Positions 52,787 to 62,038 of a stretch of DNA of 64,000 bases are shown piece by piece. This stretch comes from JAIPGX01 sp041650475. GTDB taxonomy: Bacteria > Babelota > Babeliae > Babelales > UASB340. Positions within the stretch are counted from its first letter, which is position 1. The number at the start of each line of letters is the position of its first letter. A model generated the notes under the pieces. The model was given only the letters and a program-made list of their open reading frames with translations. It was not told the origin of the DNA and did not search any database. The DNA lies in the NCBI GenBank assembly GCA_041650475.1, contig JBAZLD010000005.1, positions 1 to 64,000 of the forward strand, in the 5' to 3' direction. Made by a program: the position numbers and the translations under genes.

Positions 52787-54556
52787 ATGTCTTCAAAAAA
52801 ATTTTTTAATAAAACATCAATTATTTTATCTATTTTAATTTTCATAATAATTTTTATAACATTAGGAATTCCATATACAAATTGGTGGTTCAATGGTGAT
52901 GATTTTCATGGCATATTTTTGGGCTTTAGAGCTCAATCTTTAAAAGATGTTTTTTATTTTTTTTATGATGGACATACAAATCAATATATTGGCCCATCAA
53001 ACTTTAATTATAATTACACGCAAAAACCCGATTTTATGGGGGCATATTATAGACCATTATATTGCGTATATTTATCAATCCAATATTATTTATTTGGAAC
53101 TAATGCCTACTATTATCTTTTAACTAACGTTTTTTTTCACGCAATAAACACTGTAGTTTTATTTAATATTTTTTTATATTTTCTAAACTATTTTTCTGCA
53201 TTTTTAGTAGCATTATTTTTTGCTTTTCATCCTCAAATTGGTTATAGATTCGGAGCAATAGTAAACCTGCATTATTATGTAAACGTCATGCTTATTCTTT
53301 TAACTATTTTAAGTTTTAAAAAATATTTAGATTCGAAAAAAATAATTTTTAATATTCTTTCTTGTATATTATTTGCACTTTCACTTTTAACCCGAGAATC
53401 TAGCATAGTTTTGCCTATAATTATATTTTTAGGCACATATTTGTATGAAAATAAATTTAATAATTTAAATTTTAAAAATTTTTTTTCAAAATTTTTTTAT
53501 AATCTAAAAATAACTTCAGGATTATTTATAACTTTAATAAGTTTTTTAATAACAAGAGCAATTTTATATCCAATTAATTTACATGCGGTCAGCCCTGCAA
53601 GCATTTCAATTAAAAAAATAATTTTCTCAAAATTTCCACAGGTTCAAGTTTTTATATACGATTTATTTGGCTTATCATGGCTACCATGGGGACATAAAAC
53701 TTTGCGAGCAATAATTATAGTCTCAATATTTTCTTTACTAACTTGGCTTTTTATAAAAAATTCTAAAAAAATATATTTTTTATATTTTTTAATTTGCACG
53801 TTTTTAATGCTCTGGCCAGGAATAATTAGTTATTATAGCCCAAGATATTTTTATGAAGTTGCACCGTTTGCTTTAATAATGTTTATTTTTTTGTTCAAAT
53901 TTTATTCAGGTAAATTAATTTTTTTCAAAAATATTTTTTTAATATTTTTATCTTTTTTTATTTGTTTTCTTATTTTTTTTGATATTCATTGTTTTTTACG
54001 TCGAGAAAAAAAGATGCAAATTCTAGCTCAAGCAACTCAAAAACTTACTCAAAATTTAGAGATAAAAAATAGAGCTCTTTGTTTTCTAGCACATCCACTA
54101 GATGGATTTGGTGATCACCCTGCAGATATTTTTTGGATTTTATTTAATAATAAAAATAAAGAAACACCAATATACTGCGATAATTCTGCTGTGCTTTTTC
54201 AGGCAGATTCCAATATTGTAAAAACTACAAAATGGGCCAATATTGTAAGTAAATATTACTCCAAAAATTATTTTACAATAACAAATATAAAAACAGGTAC
54301 AAAAAATATTTTTAAATTTAGCTCTTTAAATTCAAATAAAATAATATTTTTCCCAGAATACATAGAAAGTTCACTGGGACAAAAAATAATAACTAAAACA
54401 GAAAAAATAAATAACACTCAAGTTACAACAGAATTTACTCTTGAAATAAAAGAAAAATATTTAAAAACTAATCCAGTTTTTATTGCTTGGGATTATGAAA
54501 ATAAAGAGTTTAAAATTCTAGATTCTTCTTCTATTAATAAATCTAAAATTTCATAA
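52787..54556 (+). CDS. Polytopic GT-C (GT39/PMT-like) glycosyltransferase
   Basis: 589 aa; AGGAGAG before ATG 52787. About 10-11 membrane helices to residue 405, with the first large loop starting NWWFNGDDFHG, where the acidic pair matches the catalytic Asp of GT-C enzymes using lipid-linked sugars. A periplasmic C-terminal domain (about 415-589) follows, the same domain type as in the 193-aa protein. Such enzymes modify lipid A, glycans or proteins from polyprenyl-phosphate sugars. The 3' end overlaps the convergent gmd gene by 64 bp. Confidence 0.75.
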   Translation: MSSKKFFNKTSIILSILIFIIIFITLGIPYTNWWFNGDDFHGIFLGFRAQSLKDVFYFFYDGHTNQYIGPSNFNYNYTQKPDFMGAYYRPLYCVYLSIQYYLFGTNAYYYLLTNVFFHAINTVVLFNIFLYFLNYFSAFLVALFFAFHPQIGYRFGAIVNLHYYVNVMLILLTILSFKKYLDSKKIIFNILSCILFALSLLTRESSIVLPIIIFLGTYLYENKFNNLNFKNFFSKFFYNLKITSGLFITLISFLITRAILYPINLHAVSPASISIKKIIFSKFPQVQVFIYDLFGLSWLPWGHKTLRAIIIVSIFSLLTWLFIKNSKKIYFLYFLICTFLMLWPGIISYYSPRYFYEVAPFALIMFIFLFKFYSGKLIFFKNIFLIFLSFFICFLIFFDIHCFLRREKKMQILAQATQKLTQNLEIKNRALCFLAHPLDGFGDHPADIFWILFNNKNKETPIYCDNSAVLFQADSNIVKTTKWANIVSKYYSKNYFTITNIKTGTKNIFKFSSLNSNKIIFFPEYIESSLGQKIITKTEKINNTQVTTEFTLEIKEKYLKTNPVFIAWDYENKEFKILDSSSINKSKIS

Positions 54557-55476
54557 AAATCTTTATTATAAATCCAACCAAGATCTTTTTTTATCTCCGA
54601 ATTATCTCCCAAAGTATGTTCTATATCGCAAATTCTATAAAGATCTTTATCAACATAAATCTTATTTTTATTAATATTTAATTTAGCAAAAACATAGAAA
54701 ACTATATCTTGCAAGCTTATAGATTTACCTGAACTAATTATAAAATCTTCAGGCCTATCATTTTGTAACATTAGATACATAGCTTGTACATAATCAGGCG
54801 CATAACCAAGATCTCTTTTTATATTCAAATTACCCACTATTAATTTTTCTCTTTTGTTATTTTTAATTTCTAAGGCCTGTTTTATAACTTTTTTTACAAA
54901 AAAATTTTCACCTCGTAAATAAGATTCATGATTAAAAAGTATACCTGAACAAGCAAAGATTTTATAAATAACTCTATAATTTAATGTAATTAAATGCGCT
55001 GATACTTTTGAAATAGAGTATGCATTTAATGGTCTAAACTGTGTATTTTCTGTTACTGGCAATTTATCAGCAACCCCAAACATTTCACAGCTTGATGCCT
55101 GAAAAAATCTAGTTTTAAAACTAAATAATCTTATAGATTCCAGAACATTTATCACAGAATTTATGTTAAATTTTAAAGTAATTTCCGGCTCTCTTAAAGA
55201 CAAATCAACAGAACTTTGTGCAGCAAAATTATAAATCTCATCTGGTTTATATTTTTTTATAATATTAATTACTTGAGTCAAATTTAATAAGTCACAATTT
55301 TCAAAAATTATTTTATTTTTTATTTTTAAATATTCTAACTTACTATAATCATCATTATCTCTGACAAGACCTATAATTTTATAATTTTTATTTAACAAAA
55401 ATTGTGATAAATAAGCGCCATCCTGTCCTGTTATACCTGTTATAAGTGCAATTTTTGACTTTACTAAATCTTGCAT
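54493..55476 (-). CDS. gmd: GDP-mannose 4,6-dehydratase
   Basis: 327 aa short-chain dehydrogenase fold. NAD(P)-binding ALITGITGQDGAYLSQFLL, YNFAAQSSVDLS, catalytic FFQASSCEMFG and YSISK (Tyr-x-x-x-Lys), GILFNHES.LRGENFFVKKV and KRDLGYAPDYVQAMYLMLQ are all specific to GMD. It makes GDP-4-keto-6-deoxymannose, precursor of fucose, rhamnose and perosamine. A DegT enzyme like perosamine synthase lies three genes upstream. It is the last gene of the long minus-strand cluster. Confidence 0.95.
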   Translation of the reverse strand: MQDLVKSKIALITGITGQDGAYLSQFLLNKNYKIIGLVRDNDDYSKLEYLKIKNKIIFENCDLLNLTQVINIIKKYKPDEIYNFAAQSSVDLSLREPEITLKFNINSVINVLESIRLFSFKTRFFQASSCEMFGVADKLPVTENTQFRPLNAYSISKVSAHLITLNYRVIYKIFACSGILFNHESYLRGENFFVKKVIKQALEIKNNKREKLIVGNLNIKRDLGYAPDYVQAMYLMLQNDRPEDFIISSGKSISLQDIVFYVFAKLNINKNKIYVDKDLYRICDIEHTLGDNSEIKKDLGWIYNKDFYEILDLLIEEESRILNSLFS

Positions 55477-55485
55477 AATATTTTT

Positions 55486-56715
55486 TTAAATTTGCCTATA
55501 AATTTCCTTACTACTCCAACATCTACGAATTGGCTCAAAGCTATTAATAATACTTATAATATTTTCTAAATAATTTTGCGAATCCCAACTTGCGGCTTTT
55601 TCAAAGCCTTTTTGAATAAGAGAATTTCTTAGATTTTCAGATTCATATAACTCTTTTATTTTTTCAGCCAATTCTATTTCAGATTTAGGATCAAACAATA
55701 GCGCAGCATCTTTTAATTGATATTGAGATCCAGAAACTTTTGCTGCAATTACAGGACATTTTAATGCAAAACTTTCTAATGGTGGTATATTGTCTGGACC
55801 AAAAAAAGATGGAAAAACTAATGCAAAAGCATTTTTATAAAGATTTATTAAATCTTTAATTTCAACAAAATTTAAAAAATAAACTTTATTTTCTAAATTT
55901 AACTCTTTTGTTTTTTGTTTTATATAATTTAAATTACCTTTATCAGAACCCGTAAATACAATATTAAAATCTAAATTATATTTTTCTTTTAAAATTCTTA
56001 AGGCTAACAATATTAAAATATGATTTTTATGCGGCCAAAATTGCGCGGGATAAAATAAGTAGTTTTTTTTTAATAAATTAAATTTATCAAAAATATTTTC
56101 ACTATAATTAAAATTATTTAAAACAAAATCAGGTGTCGGCAAAGCCAAAGTTTTTATTCTTTCTTCTGGCATACCATAAAAATTAATAATCTCTTTTTTG
56201 CCAGCTTGATTGCCAATAATAATATAAGCGGCTCTTTTAATAGCTAAATTATATCTCTCTTCTCTATCTTCAAATTTCCATCCAGTAACACTTACCTCAG
56301 GAAAATAACTTTGCAATCTATGTTGCAAATCCCAAACAGTATAAATATATGGAATTTCAACAAATTCAAAAGCTGGCGTTACAAACCACATAAATTCAAT
56401 TTTATTTTCTAAAACAGCTTTATTTAATGGATTTTTATAATTTTTCTTTAAAAAATATCTTTTTACTTTTCTGGGCAATCTAAATAAATTTTTTAGAAAA
56501 AAACTTTCAGTAATATCAGAATAATATCGTTCTAGTTTTACAAATTTAATATTAGAATTTTTTTCAAATTTATCCGCATCATCTGCAAATACATAAAATT
56601 CATGATTAGATTTAATTTTTTGTAAAACATTTAAAATACTTTGTTGAAAAGTATAACCTCCACCAGATTTCGAATCAGTAAGAATAAATTTTCCAAAATA
56701 AATGCCAATTTTCAT
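55486..56715 (-). CDS. Family 4-type glycosyltransferase (GT-B)
   Basis: 409 aa from ATG 56715, 2 bp after the stop of the upstream methyltransferase (TGATCATG arrangement); a frame reaching 56751 overlaps that gene and lacks an SD. N-terminal GSGGGYTFQQ-type donor loop (SKSGGGYTFQQSI), VWDLQHRLQSYFPE, and the C-terminal GT4 region FYPAQFWPHKNHILILLALRIL, IVFTGSDKGNL, YFLNFVEIKDLINLYKNAFALVFPSFFGPDNIPPLESFALKCPVIAAKVSG, with the E..7 type 'P.LE.fA..cPVI'. Adds a sugar from a nucleotide donor; sugar unknown. Confidence 0.92.
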   Translation of the reverse strand: MKIGIYFGKFILTDSKSGGGYTFQQSILNVLQKIKSNHEFYVFADDADKFEKNSNIKFVKLERYYSDITESFFLKNLFRLPRKVKRYFLKKNYKNPLNKAVLENKIEFMWFVTPAFEFVEIPYIYTVWDLQHRLQSYFPEVSVTGWKFEDREERYNLAIKRAAYIIIGNQAGKKEIINFYGMPEERIKTLALPTPDFVLNNFNYSENIFDKFNLLKKNYLFYPAQFWPHKNHILILLALRILKEKYNLDFNIVFTGSDKGNLNYIKQKTKELNLENKVYFLNFVEIKDLINLYKNAFALVFPSFFGPDNIPPLESFALKCPVIAAKVSGSQYQLKDAALLFDPKSEIELAEKIKELYESENLRNSLIQKGFEKAASWDSQNYLENIISIINSFEPIRRCWSSKEIYRQI

Positions 56716-56717
56716 GA

Positions 56718-57467
56718 TCAAATTTTTCTGCAAATAAAAGAGACTCCCCAAGAGTTAAGAGTTGGGGTATCACCAGAAAGCCATTCTTGATAATCAAGAA
56801 GTTCAAAATTATTATTTTTTAAAAAAAATTCTAACTCTGGCTTAAAAAAATATCGCATTTTATGCGTTTCTTTAAATTCTTTAACTGTATTATTTAATTT
56901 ATCAATTATAAGTATTTGATAATTTACATCAACAATATTGTTATTAAAATCAATTTTGGGTTCAGCTATTCTTGTTAATAAAATATTTTCATCTTCAAAT
57001 CTTTTAACTCTAGTTTCAGGCTTACAATTCAAAACTGCAGGGCCGTACCAGACATCAAAAATAAAAATACCATTTTTATCTAACAAAACATTTTGTAAAT
57101 CCTGATTGTTAGTTTGATAACTTATGACATGAAAAAGAGATAATACTAAATCAAATTTTTTATTCAAATTTACATTTCTAATATCACCTAGATAAAAATT
57201 AAATCTGTTAGATAAATTTTTATGTTCTTTTACCCTCTTTTGGGCTTTATTAATCATCTCTTGGCTTATATCAACACCAAAAATATTTAATTCTTTTTCT
57301 GCCAATAAAATGGCATGTTTGCCTGTACCACAACCAAGTTCTAAAATATTTTGAGCATCTTTTTTATATTTTTTGATTAAATTATAAATATATTCTGTTT
57401 CAGCATTATAATCTTTATCGTGATATAATAAATCATAATAAAAAGCATAATCTTTAAATACACTCAC
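56718..57467 (-). CDS. SAM-dependent methyltransferase, sugar N-methyltransferase-like
   Basis: 249 aa from GTG 57467 (AAGGAG 7-8 nt upstream, inside the end of the DegT gene; 14-bp overlap). AFYYDLLYHDKDYNAETEYI and ILELGCGTGKHAILLAEKELNIFGVDIS with YLGDIRNVNLNKKFDLVLSLFHVISYQ follow the pattern of the DesVI/TylM1 amino-sugar N,N-dimethyltransferases. It is translationally coupled to a sugar aminotransferase, so N-methylation of the aminosugar is a reasonable guess. The final strand ends SWGVSFICRKI. Confidence 0.8.
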   Translation of the reverse strand: MSVFKDYAFYYDLLYHDKDYNAETEYIYNLIKKYKKDAQNILELGCGTGKHAILLAEKELNIFGVDISQEMINKAQKRVKEHKNLSNRFNFYLGDIRNVNLNKKFDLVLSLFHVISYQTNNQDLQNVLLDKNGIFIFDVWYGPAVLNCKPETRVKRFEDENILLTRIAEPKIDFNNNIVDVNYQILIIDKLNNTVKEFKETHKMRYFFKPELEFFLKNNNFELLDYQEWLSGDTPTLNSWGVSFICRKI

Positions 57468-58650
57468 CCAAAATCTCCTTAAAAATTTCGCAAACTTTTA
57501 ATATTTGTTCTTCTTGCAAATTTAAACCACTAGGAAGATAAAAACCTCTTCGTGCCATATTTTGAGCAACAGGATAATTCTGGTCATTAAATAAATCCAT
57601 CTTTTTAAAAACAGGTTGCTCATGCATGCACCAAAAAAAGGGCCTTGTGCCAACACCTCTATTTTGTAATTTTTGCATTATTTCTTGCGCATCAAATTTA
57701 ATTTTATTTTTTAATACTAGCCCATAAACCCAATATATATTTTGTGCATACTCAGTTTTAACTAATGGCAACTGCAAAATATCAGATAAGCTTTGTAAAT
57801 TTTCTGTATATAATTTGCCTATCCAACGTTTTTTATTTACAGTTTCATCTAATTTTTCTAGTTGCGCTAAACCGAGCGCTGCCTGCATATTTGTAATTCT
57901 ATAATTAAAACCAAGTTCATCATGAACAAATCTTCTTTCTGGTTTAAAACAAAGATTACGCAGCGACTGGCATTTCTGTGCTAACTCTTGGTTATCTGTT
58001 ACTATCATACCACCTTCACCGGTTGTAATATGTTTGTTCGCATAAAAGCTAAAGGTACTAATATCACCAAAAGAACCACACTTTTTATTTTTATAAATTT
58101 GGCCATGCATTTCAGCGGCATCTTCAATTATTTTTAAATCATATTTTTTTGCTAACTCTAAAATTGGATCCATATCTACAGGTAAACCATAAAGATGCAC
58201 GACCATTATCGCTTTTGTATTTTTTGTAATTTTTTTTTCAATTTGATTTACATCCATGTTCCAGATTTCTGGATCACTATCTATCAAAACTATTTTTAGA
58301 CCAGCTCTTACAATTGCAGCTGCGCAAGAAATAATAGTAAAAGTCGGCATTATAACTTCTGAGCCTCTTGGCAAATCAAGTGCCAAAACCGCTAAATCCA
58401 AAGCAACAGAACCATTGCAAACAGCAATTCCGTATTTTCTATCAACCTTTTTTGCAAATTTTTCTTCAAATTCTTTTATAAATGGCCCATCAGAAGATAT
58501 CCAACCAGAATCTATGCATTCGTTTAAATATTTTTTCTCGTTGCCAGATAATACTGGTGTATTAACAGATATAAAAAAATTATTATTATTTTTATTTTCG
58601 TTTTTATTTTTTATATCTAGATTTCTATCTTTAATATCACAGATTTGCAT
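57454..58650 (-). CDS. DegT/DnrJ/EryC1 aminotransferase, GDP-perosamine synthase-like
   Basis: 398 aa; AGGTG before ATG 58650. PLP enzyme with the Schiff-base Lys in FSFYANKHITTGEGGMI, preceded by VIMPTFTIISCAAAIVRAGLKIVLIDSD and VHLYGLPVDMDPILELAKKYDLKIIEDAAE; FNYRITNMQAALGLAQLEKLDE follows. The N-terminus has an extra 25-residue Asn/Lys-rich extension. The pattern is very close to Per (GDP-4-keto-6-deoxymannose 4-aminotransferase), and Gmd in the same cluster makes its substrate. Other 4-aminotransferases cannot be excluded. Confidence 0.9.
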   Translation of the reverse strand: MQICDIKDRNLDIKNKNENKNNNNFFISVNTPVLSGNEKKYLNECIDSGWISSDGPFIKEFEEKFAKKVDRKYGIAVCNGSVALDLAVLALDLPRGSEVIMPTFTIISCAAAIVRAGLKIVLIDSDPEIWNMDVNQIEKKITKNTKAIMVVHLYGLPVDMDPILELAKKYDLKIIEDAAEMHGQIYKNKKCGSFGDISTFSFYANKHITTGEGGMIVTDNQELAQKCQSLRNLCFKPERRFVHDELGFNYRITNMQAALGLAQLEKLDETVNKKRWIGKLYTENLQSLSDILQLPLVKTEYAQNIYWVYGLVLKNKIKFDAQEIMQKLQNRGVGTRPFFWCMHEQPVFKKMDLFNDQNYPVAQNMARRGFYLPSGLNLQEEQILKVCEIFKEILGECI

Positions 58651-58658
58651 AGTTTCAC

Positions 58659-59087
58659 CTATTTAATTTTTATTATTTCTTCACCTACTCCATCAAATCT
58701 AGTTTTGTCTTGCTCCCCTGCATATGGCCCTTGTTTAACTTCTATCATTTGTGTTTTTTCTAAAAATTTAAATCCATGTCCACCACTAGCAAGCAAAATC
58801 ACATCACCAGGCTCTAAAATTCTGCTTTCAAGATAATTTTTATTATCATCATAAAAATCAACTCTTACTTTTCCTGTTTTTATAAATAAAACTTCTTTTG
58901 TAAAAAAAACTTGTCTTGATACTGAATTGTGCACATGTGGTTGTATAACTTTATTTTTATCGTGTTGCATAAAAGCCAATTGTTGAGAAAAATCATCCGG
59001 TGTAAAAAAAGAAATACCTTCTTTTTCATAATTATTTTTTATAATTATAGAAATTATTTGATCTTTATTTTTTATTATTTCAAGCAT
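58659..59087 (-). CDS. Cupin-fold protein of polysaccharide cluster
   Basis: 143 aa from ATG 59087; a TTG at 59114 overlaps the upstream gene and lacks an SD. Cupin barrel with metal-ligand pattern QPHVHNSVSRQVFFTKEVLFIKTGKVRVDFYDD and EPGDVILLASGGHGFKF, ending EVKQGPYAGEQDKTRF. WbuC-like cupins in O-antigen clusters look like this; function unproven. It sits between the FkbM-like gene and the DegT gene, 8 bp before the latter. Confidence 0.8.
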   Translation of the reverse strand: MLEIIKNKDQIISIIIKNNYEKEGISFFTPDDFSQQLAFMQHDKNKVIQPHVHNSVSRQVFFTKEVLFIKTGKVRVDFYDDNKNYLESRILEPGDVILLASGGHGFKFLEKTQMIEVKQGPYAGEQDKTRFDGVGEEIIKIK

Positions 59088-59098
59088 AAATTTTTCAT

Positions 59099-60010
59099 CT
59101 AAACTTCTAACCAATCTAAATTTTCAACAGCAGGTAAACGATTTTTTATTCCATCTAAAGCTTGAGGATGAGATAAACAATCTTTTATGGAAAGTGTAGG
59201 AATTGTTTCTTCCGCTATACCTTTTCTTAAAAAGAAAGCATTAAATCCATATTTATTACATCCTACCAAACGATAACCTTTTTTTTCTGCTAATTTAACA
59301 TAAGCCGGCAAAGAGGCCCCCATAAAATCTTTGTGTACATCAAATCTATTAAAATCTTTCTTGTATGGCACAGTAACAGACTTTTTATCTCCCCATATAT
59401 TATGATACTCAACTAAAACAAGCCTGGGATTAACAACTTTCAAATTATTCCAAATCCAATAATCAATCCCATCAATATCCAAAGATAAAAAATCTATAGA
59501 TCCAGTAAAATCATTTTCCAGTAAAATTTCGTTAATATTTTCACCTGTAACCCATTTATTAATAATTTTAGGGGGATAAATTACTGTATCAGGATGAGTA
59601 TTAAAAAATTTTTCGCCATATTTTTTTTCATTTTCATCGCCACAAACAAGTAATCCTGTAAAATTCCAATTAGTTAGCAGATTAGTGGTATTAGCTCCAT
59701 AAGGAGAAGCAAAAGCTATATCTAAACATTTTTTATTTTCAAAACCTATTAAAGAAAATAAATAAAGCAATATACCATCTTCATCATTTTGAGAATAAAT
59801 TCTAAAACCAACATCCCTTATATCAGGTAAAATTTTTTTTTCATTCAATAGTTCTTTATAGTAAAAAAATAATCTTCTTTGTTCAGCCTGTGATGTTTGA
59901 TTATGTAAAATACGTGATATATTATTATGTTGATTTTGTCTTTTTTTATATTCATCAAATATGATGTTTAAAAATCTTTCAATAATTTTTTTTAAAAATT
60001 TTTTTATCAT
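59099..60010 (-). CDS. FkbM-related methyltransferase-like protein
   Basis: 303 aa; AGAGGA before ATG 60010. IYSQNDEDGILLYLFSLIG..KCLDIAFASPYGANTTNLLTNWNFTGLLVCGDEN recalls the 'SQ.GEDGIL..IF..iG....vE.G...G...NT..L...GW.GL.ID' family of FkbM-like enzymes, and FLSLDIDGIDYWIWNNL is its second motif. The usual GxE/N motif-I residues are altered (IAFASPYG), so methyltransferase activity is uncertain. Typical companion of surface-glycan clusters. Confidence 0.7.
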   Translation of the reverse strand: MIKKFLKKIIERFLNIIFDEYKKRQNQHNNISRILHNQTSQAEQRRLFFYYKELLNEKKILPDIRDVGFRIYSQNDEDGILLYLFSLIGFENKKCLDIAFASPYGANTTNLLTNWNFTGLLVCGDENEKKYGEKFFNTHPDTVIYPPKIINKWVTGENINEILLENDFTGSIDFLSLDIDGIDYWIWNNLKVVNPRLVLVEYHNIWGDKKSVTVPYKKDFNRFDVHKDFMGASLPAYVKLAEKKGYRLVGCNKYGFNAFFLRKGIAEETIPTLSIKDCLSHPQALDGIKNRLPAVENLDWLEV

Positions 60011-60018
60011 AATATCCT

Positions 60019-60867
60019 CTAAATTTTAAAACCTTTTTTCTTTAAAACACATAAATGCATATGATTATGCATAAACGGAATTTTAGACAAAATTTTATTA
60101 ACAAATTTTCCAAATTTACTCAAAGTAAACTGCCAATCTTTAAAATAGACTAATGGTGGTCCAAATATATGAAATAAACCATCAACATGTGCTATAGGTT
60201 TACTCTCAATAATATCAAAACCACTTTTTTTACAAATATTTATAAATTGCTTTGGAGTAAATCTATATTCAAAAAATTTTCCAATTTGTGGATCAATATA
60301 ATAAGAAAATTTCTTTCCGTTATACTTTAGTTCTTTTTTTTTAAAAATTTTTCTTATTAAATTATATTTTCTAAAATCAAAAAAACTAAAAAAATATAAA
60401 CTTTTTCTTATAAAATTAAAACTTGGCACTGTAACTATGGCTATACCGCCCGGCTTTAAACAATTATACATAGAAAGCATAGGCTCAATCGATCCATTTT
60501 CAAAATGTTCAATAACTCCATAACTTAAAATTACATCAAAATAATTTTTTTCATAAGGCATATTCAAAATATTACCATGTATAACATTAAGCTCTGGAAA
60601 AAAATTATTCAAATAAACAACAGAATCTTTGTTTAATTCGATACCACAAATATTTTTATAACCTTTATCATAAAAATATTTTACAGCTCTACCAAGACCA
60701 CAGCCAGCCTCTAAAATTTTTAGATCTTTATCATTAAGATATTTTAGAGTAAAAAGAATTTCATCATCTTTTTCACAAGATTTTAGTAAGAAATCAAAAT
60801 CTCTATTATCCCAATTAAAAATTATACTCTGATTATTTTGTTTTGGAGCTTCTTTATTAATTGGCAT
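60019..60867 (-). CDS. Class I SAM-dependent methyltransferase
   Basis: 282 aa; GGGAG 8-9 nt before ATG 60867. Motif I ILEAGCGLGRAVKYFYDKGY, acidic end NICGIELNKDS, then HGNILNMPYEKNYFDVILSYGVIEHF and YNCLKPGGIAIVTVPS: Methyltransf_11 type. The C-terminal half is basic with two hydrophobic stretches (LYFFSFFDF; FHIFGPPLVYF) that may contact membrane or a lipid-linked acceptor. Probably methylates a glycan residue. Coupled to the preceding glycosyltransferase (4-bp gap). Confidence 0.87.
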   Translation of the reverse strand: MPINKEAPKQNNQSIIFNWDNRDFDFLLKSCEKDDEILFTLKYLNDKDLKILEAGCGLGRAVKYFYDKGYKNICGIELNKDSVVYLNNFFPELNVIHGNILNMPYEKNYFDVILSYGVIEHFENGSIEPMLSMYNCLKPGGIAIVTVPSFNFIRKSLYFFSFFDFRKYNLIRKIFKKKELKYNGKKFSYYIDPQIGKFFEYRFTPKQFINICKKSGFDIIESKPIAHVDGLFHIFGPPLVYFKDWQFTLSKFGKFVNKILSKIPFMHNHMHLCVLKKKGFKI

Positions 60868-60871
60868 TTCA

Positions 60872-62038
60872 TTATTCTCCCACTACTTTATTAATAAAAT
60901 TTTTCATGTTTTTTGAAAAATTCTCTCTAGAAAATTCTCCCAAAGCATAACTCTGACATTGGGCTATTTGATTTTTTAATCCGTACTCATCTAAATTAAA
61001 TGCTTTAAAAATACTTTTCTCTATTTCTTCCATAGAACAATTTTCTAAATATATCCCACAATTTTCAGGCAAATTCATTCCTGTATTTCTACTGATTATT
61101 GGAAATAACCCCAATTGCAGACAAGTTGCCACCGATGGCGAAATACCCTCACTACAAGAAGGAGCAATGAAAGCAAAAAGATTTTTTAATATTTTTAAAA
61201 ATTTTTCACTATTAGGCTCTAAATAACCATGATATTTAATATTCTCAAATTCAGTGAGTTCTTTTTGGTATATATTCCAAAAGTCTTTTTCTTTTTCAAC
61301 AGCACCAACAACATTAAGTACTAAATTTTTATTTTTAGAAAAAACTTCCAAAACTAAATCAAGACCTTTATGAACTGCTCCTGAACCGAAAAACCATAAA
61401 AACTCCCTTTTTTCTGATACATAGCTTTCTTTAGATTTTATATATTCTAACTTAGATGCTGAAACAGTAACTTTAGTTATTTTATCTTTATATTTTTTGG
61501 GAAAAGTATTTAAGACAAAATCATTGCCAATTAAAGAACAATAATCGGCAAATTTTAAAGATCTATCAAAAAGTTCCAAATAAGAATCTATTCTTCTAGG
61601 AGAACAATACATATCACGTCTTTTTTCTAATTCTTCGATTCTTTTTATTTCTGCTTCATTTTGAAACCTTGGATAACTGCCTGTAATATGCAAAATTTTT
61701 TTACACGAACTATCTAAATATGGCATAAAATTTTGCAAATTTTGATGAATATCCAAAACAACATCATATTTTTTATCAGGTACAAATTTATCTGAATAAT
61801 TTATCGCATCTACAATATAATTTTTTTGTAAAAAAATATTTATAATCTCTCTACATTCCCAATTATTACTATGGCCATTAAATCGTTCATCTTTTTTATT
61901 CCATAATGCTGGAGCTTTTAGATAACTAATAAGAGCTCTTTTCGCAGAATTTTTGTTTTCAGGATAAAGAGTAACAACTCTATTTTGAAAATCAGAATTA
62001 AAGCTTAAATTTTTTTTAAAAAAATTAATTATATTCAT
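60872..62038 (-). CDS. GT-B glycosyltransferase (family 4-like)
   Basis: 388 aa. Its ATG overlaps the epimerase stop (ATGA), so the two are coupled. N-terminal half divergent (RALISYLKAPALWNKKDERFNGHSNNWE..); C-terminal half with FFGSGAVHKGLDLVLEVFSKNKNLVLNVVG, KYHGYLEPNSEKFLKILKNLFAFIAPSCSEGISPSVATCLQLGLFPIISRNTG, the GT4 donor-binding pattern with Glu in 'SEG.SPSVA.CL..GL.PI'. Donor and acceptor unknown. Confidence 0.85.
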   Translation of the reverse strand: MNIINFFKKNLSFNSDFQNRVVTLYPENKNSAKRALISYLKAPALWNKKDERFNGHSNNWECREIINIFLQKNYIVDAINYSDKFVPDKKYDVVLDIHQNLQNFMPYLDSSCKKILHITGSYPRFQNEAEIKRIEELEKRRDMYCSPRRIDSYLELFDRSLKFADYCSLIGNDFVLNTFPKKYKDKITKVTVSASKLEYIKSKESYVSEKREFLWFFGSGAVHKGLDLVLEVFSKNKNLVLNVVGAVEKEKDFWNIYQKELTEFENIKYHGYLEPNSEKFLKILKNLFAFIAPSCSEGISPSVATCLQLGLFPIISRNTGMNLPENCGIYLENCSMEEIEKSIFKAFNLDEYGLKNQIAQCQSYALGEFSRENFSKNMKNFINKVVGE

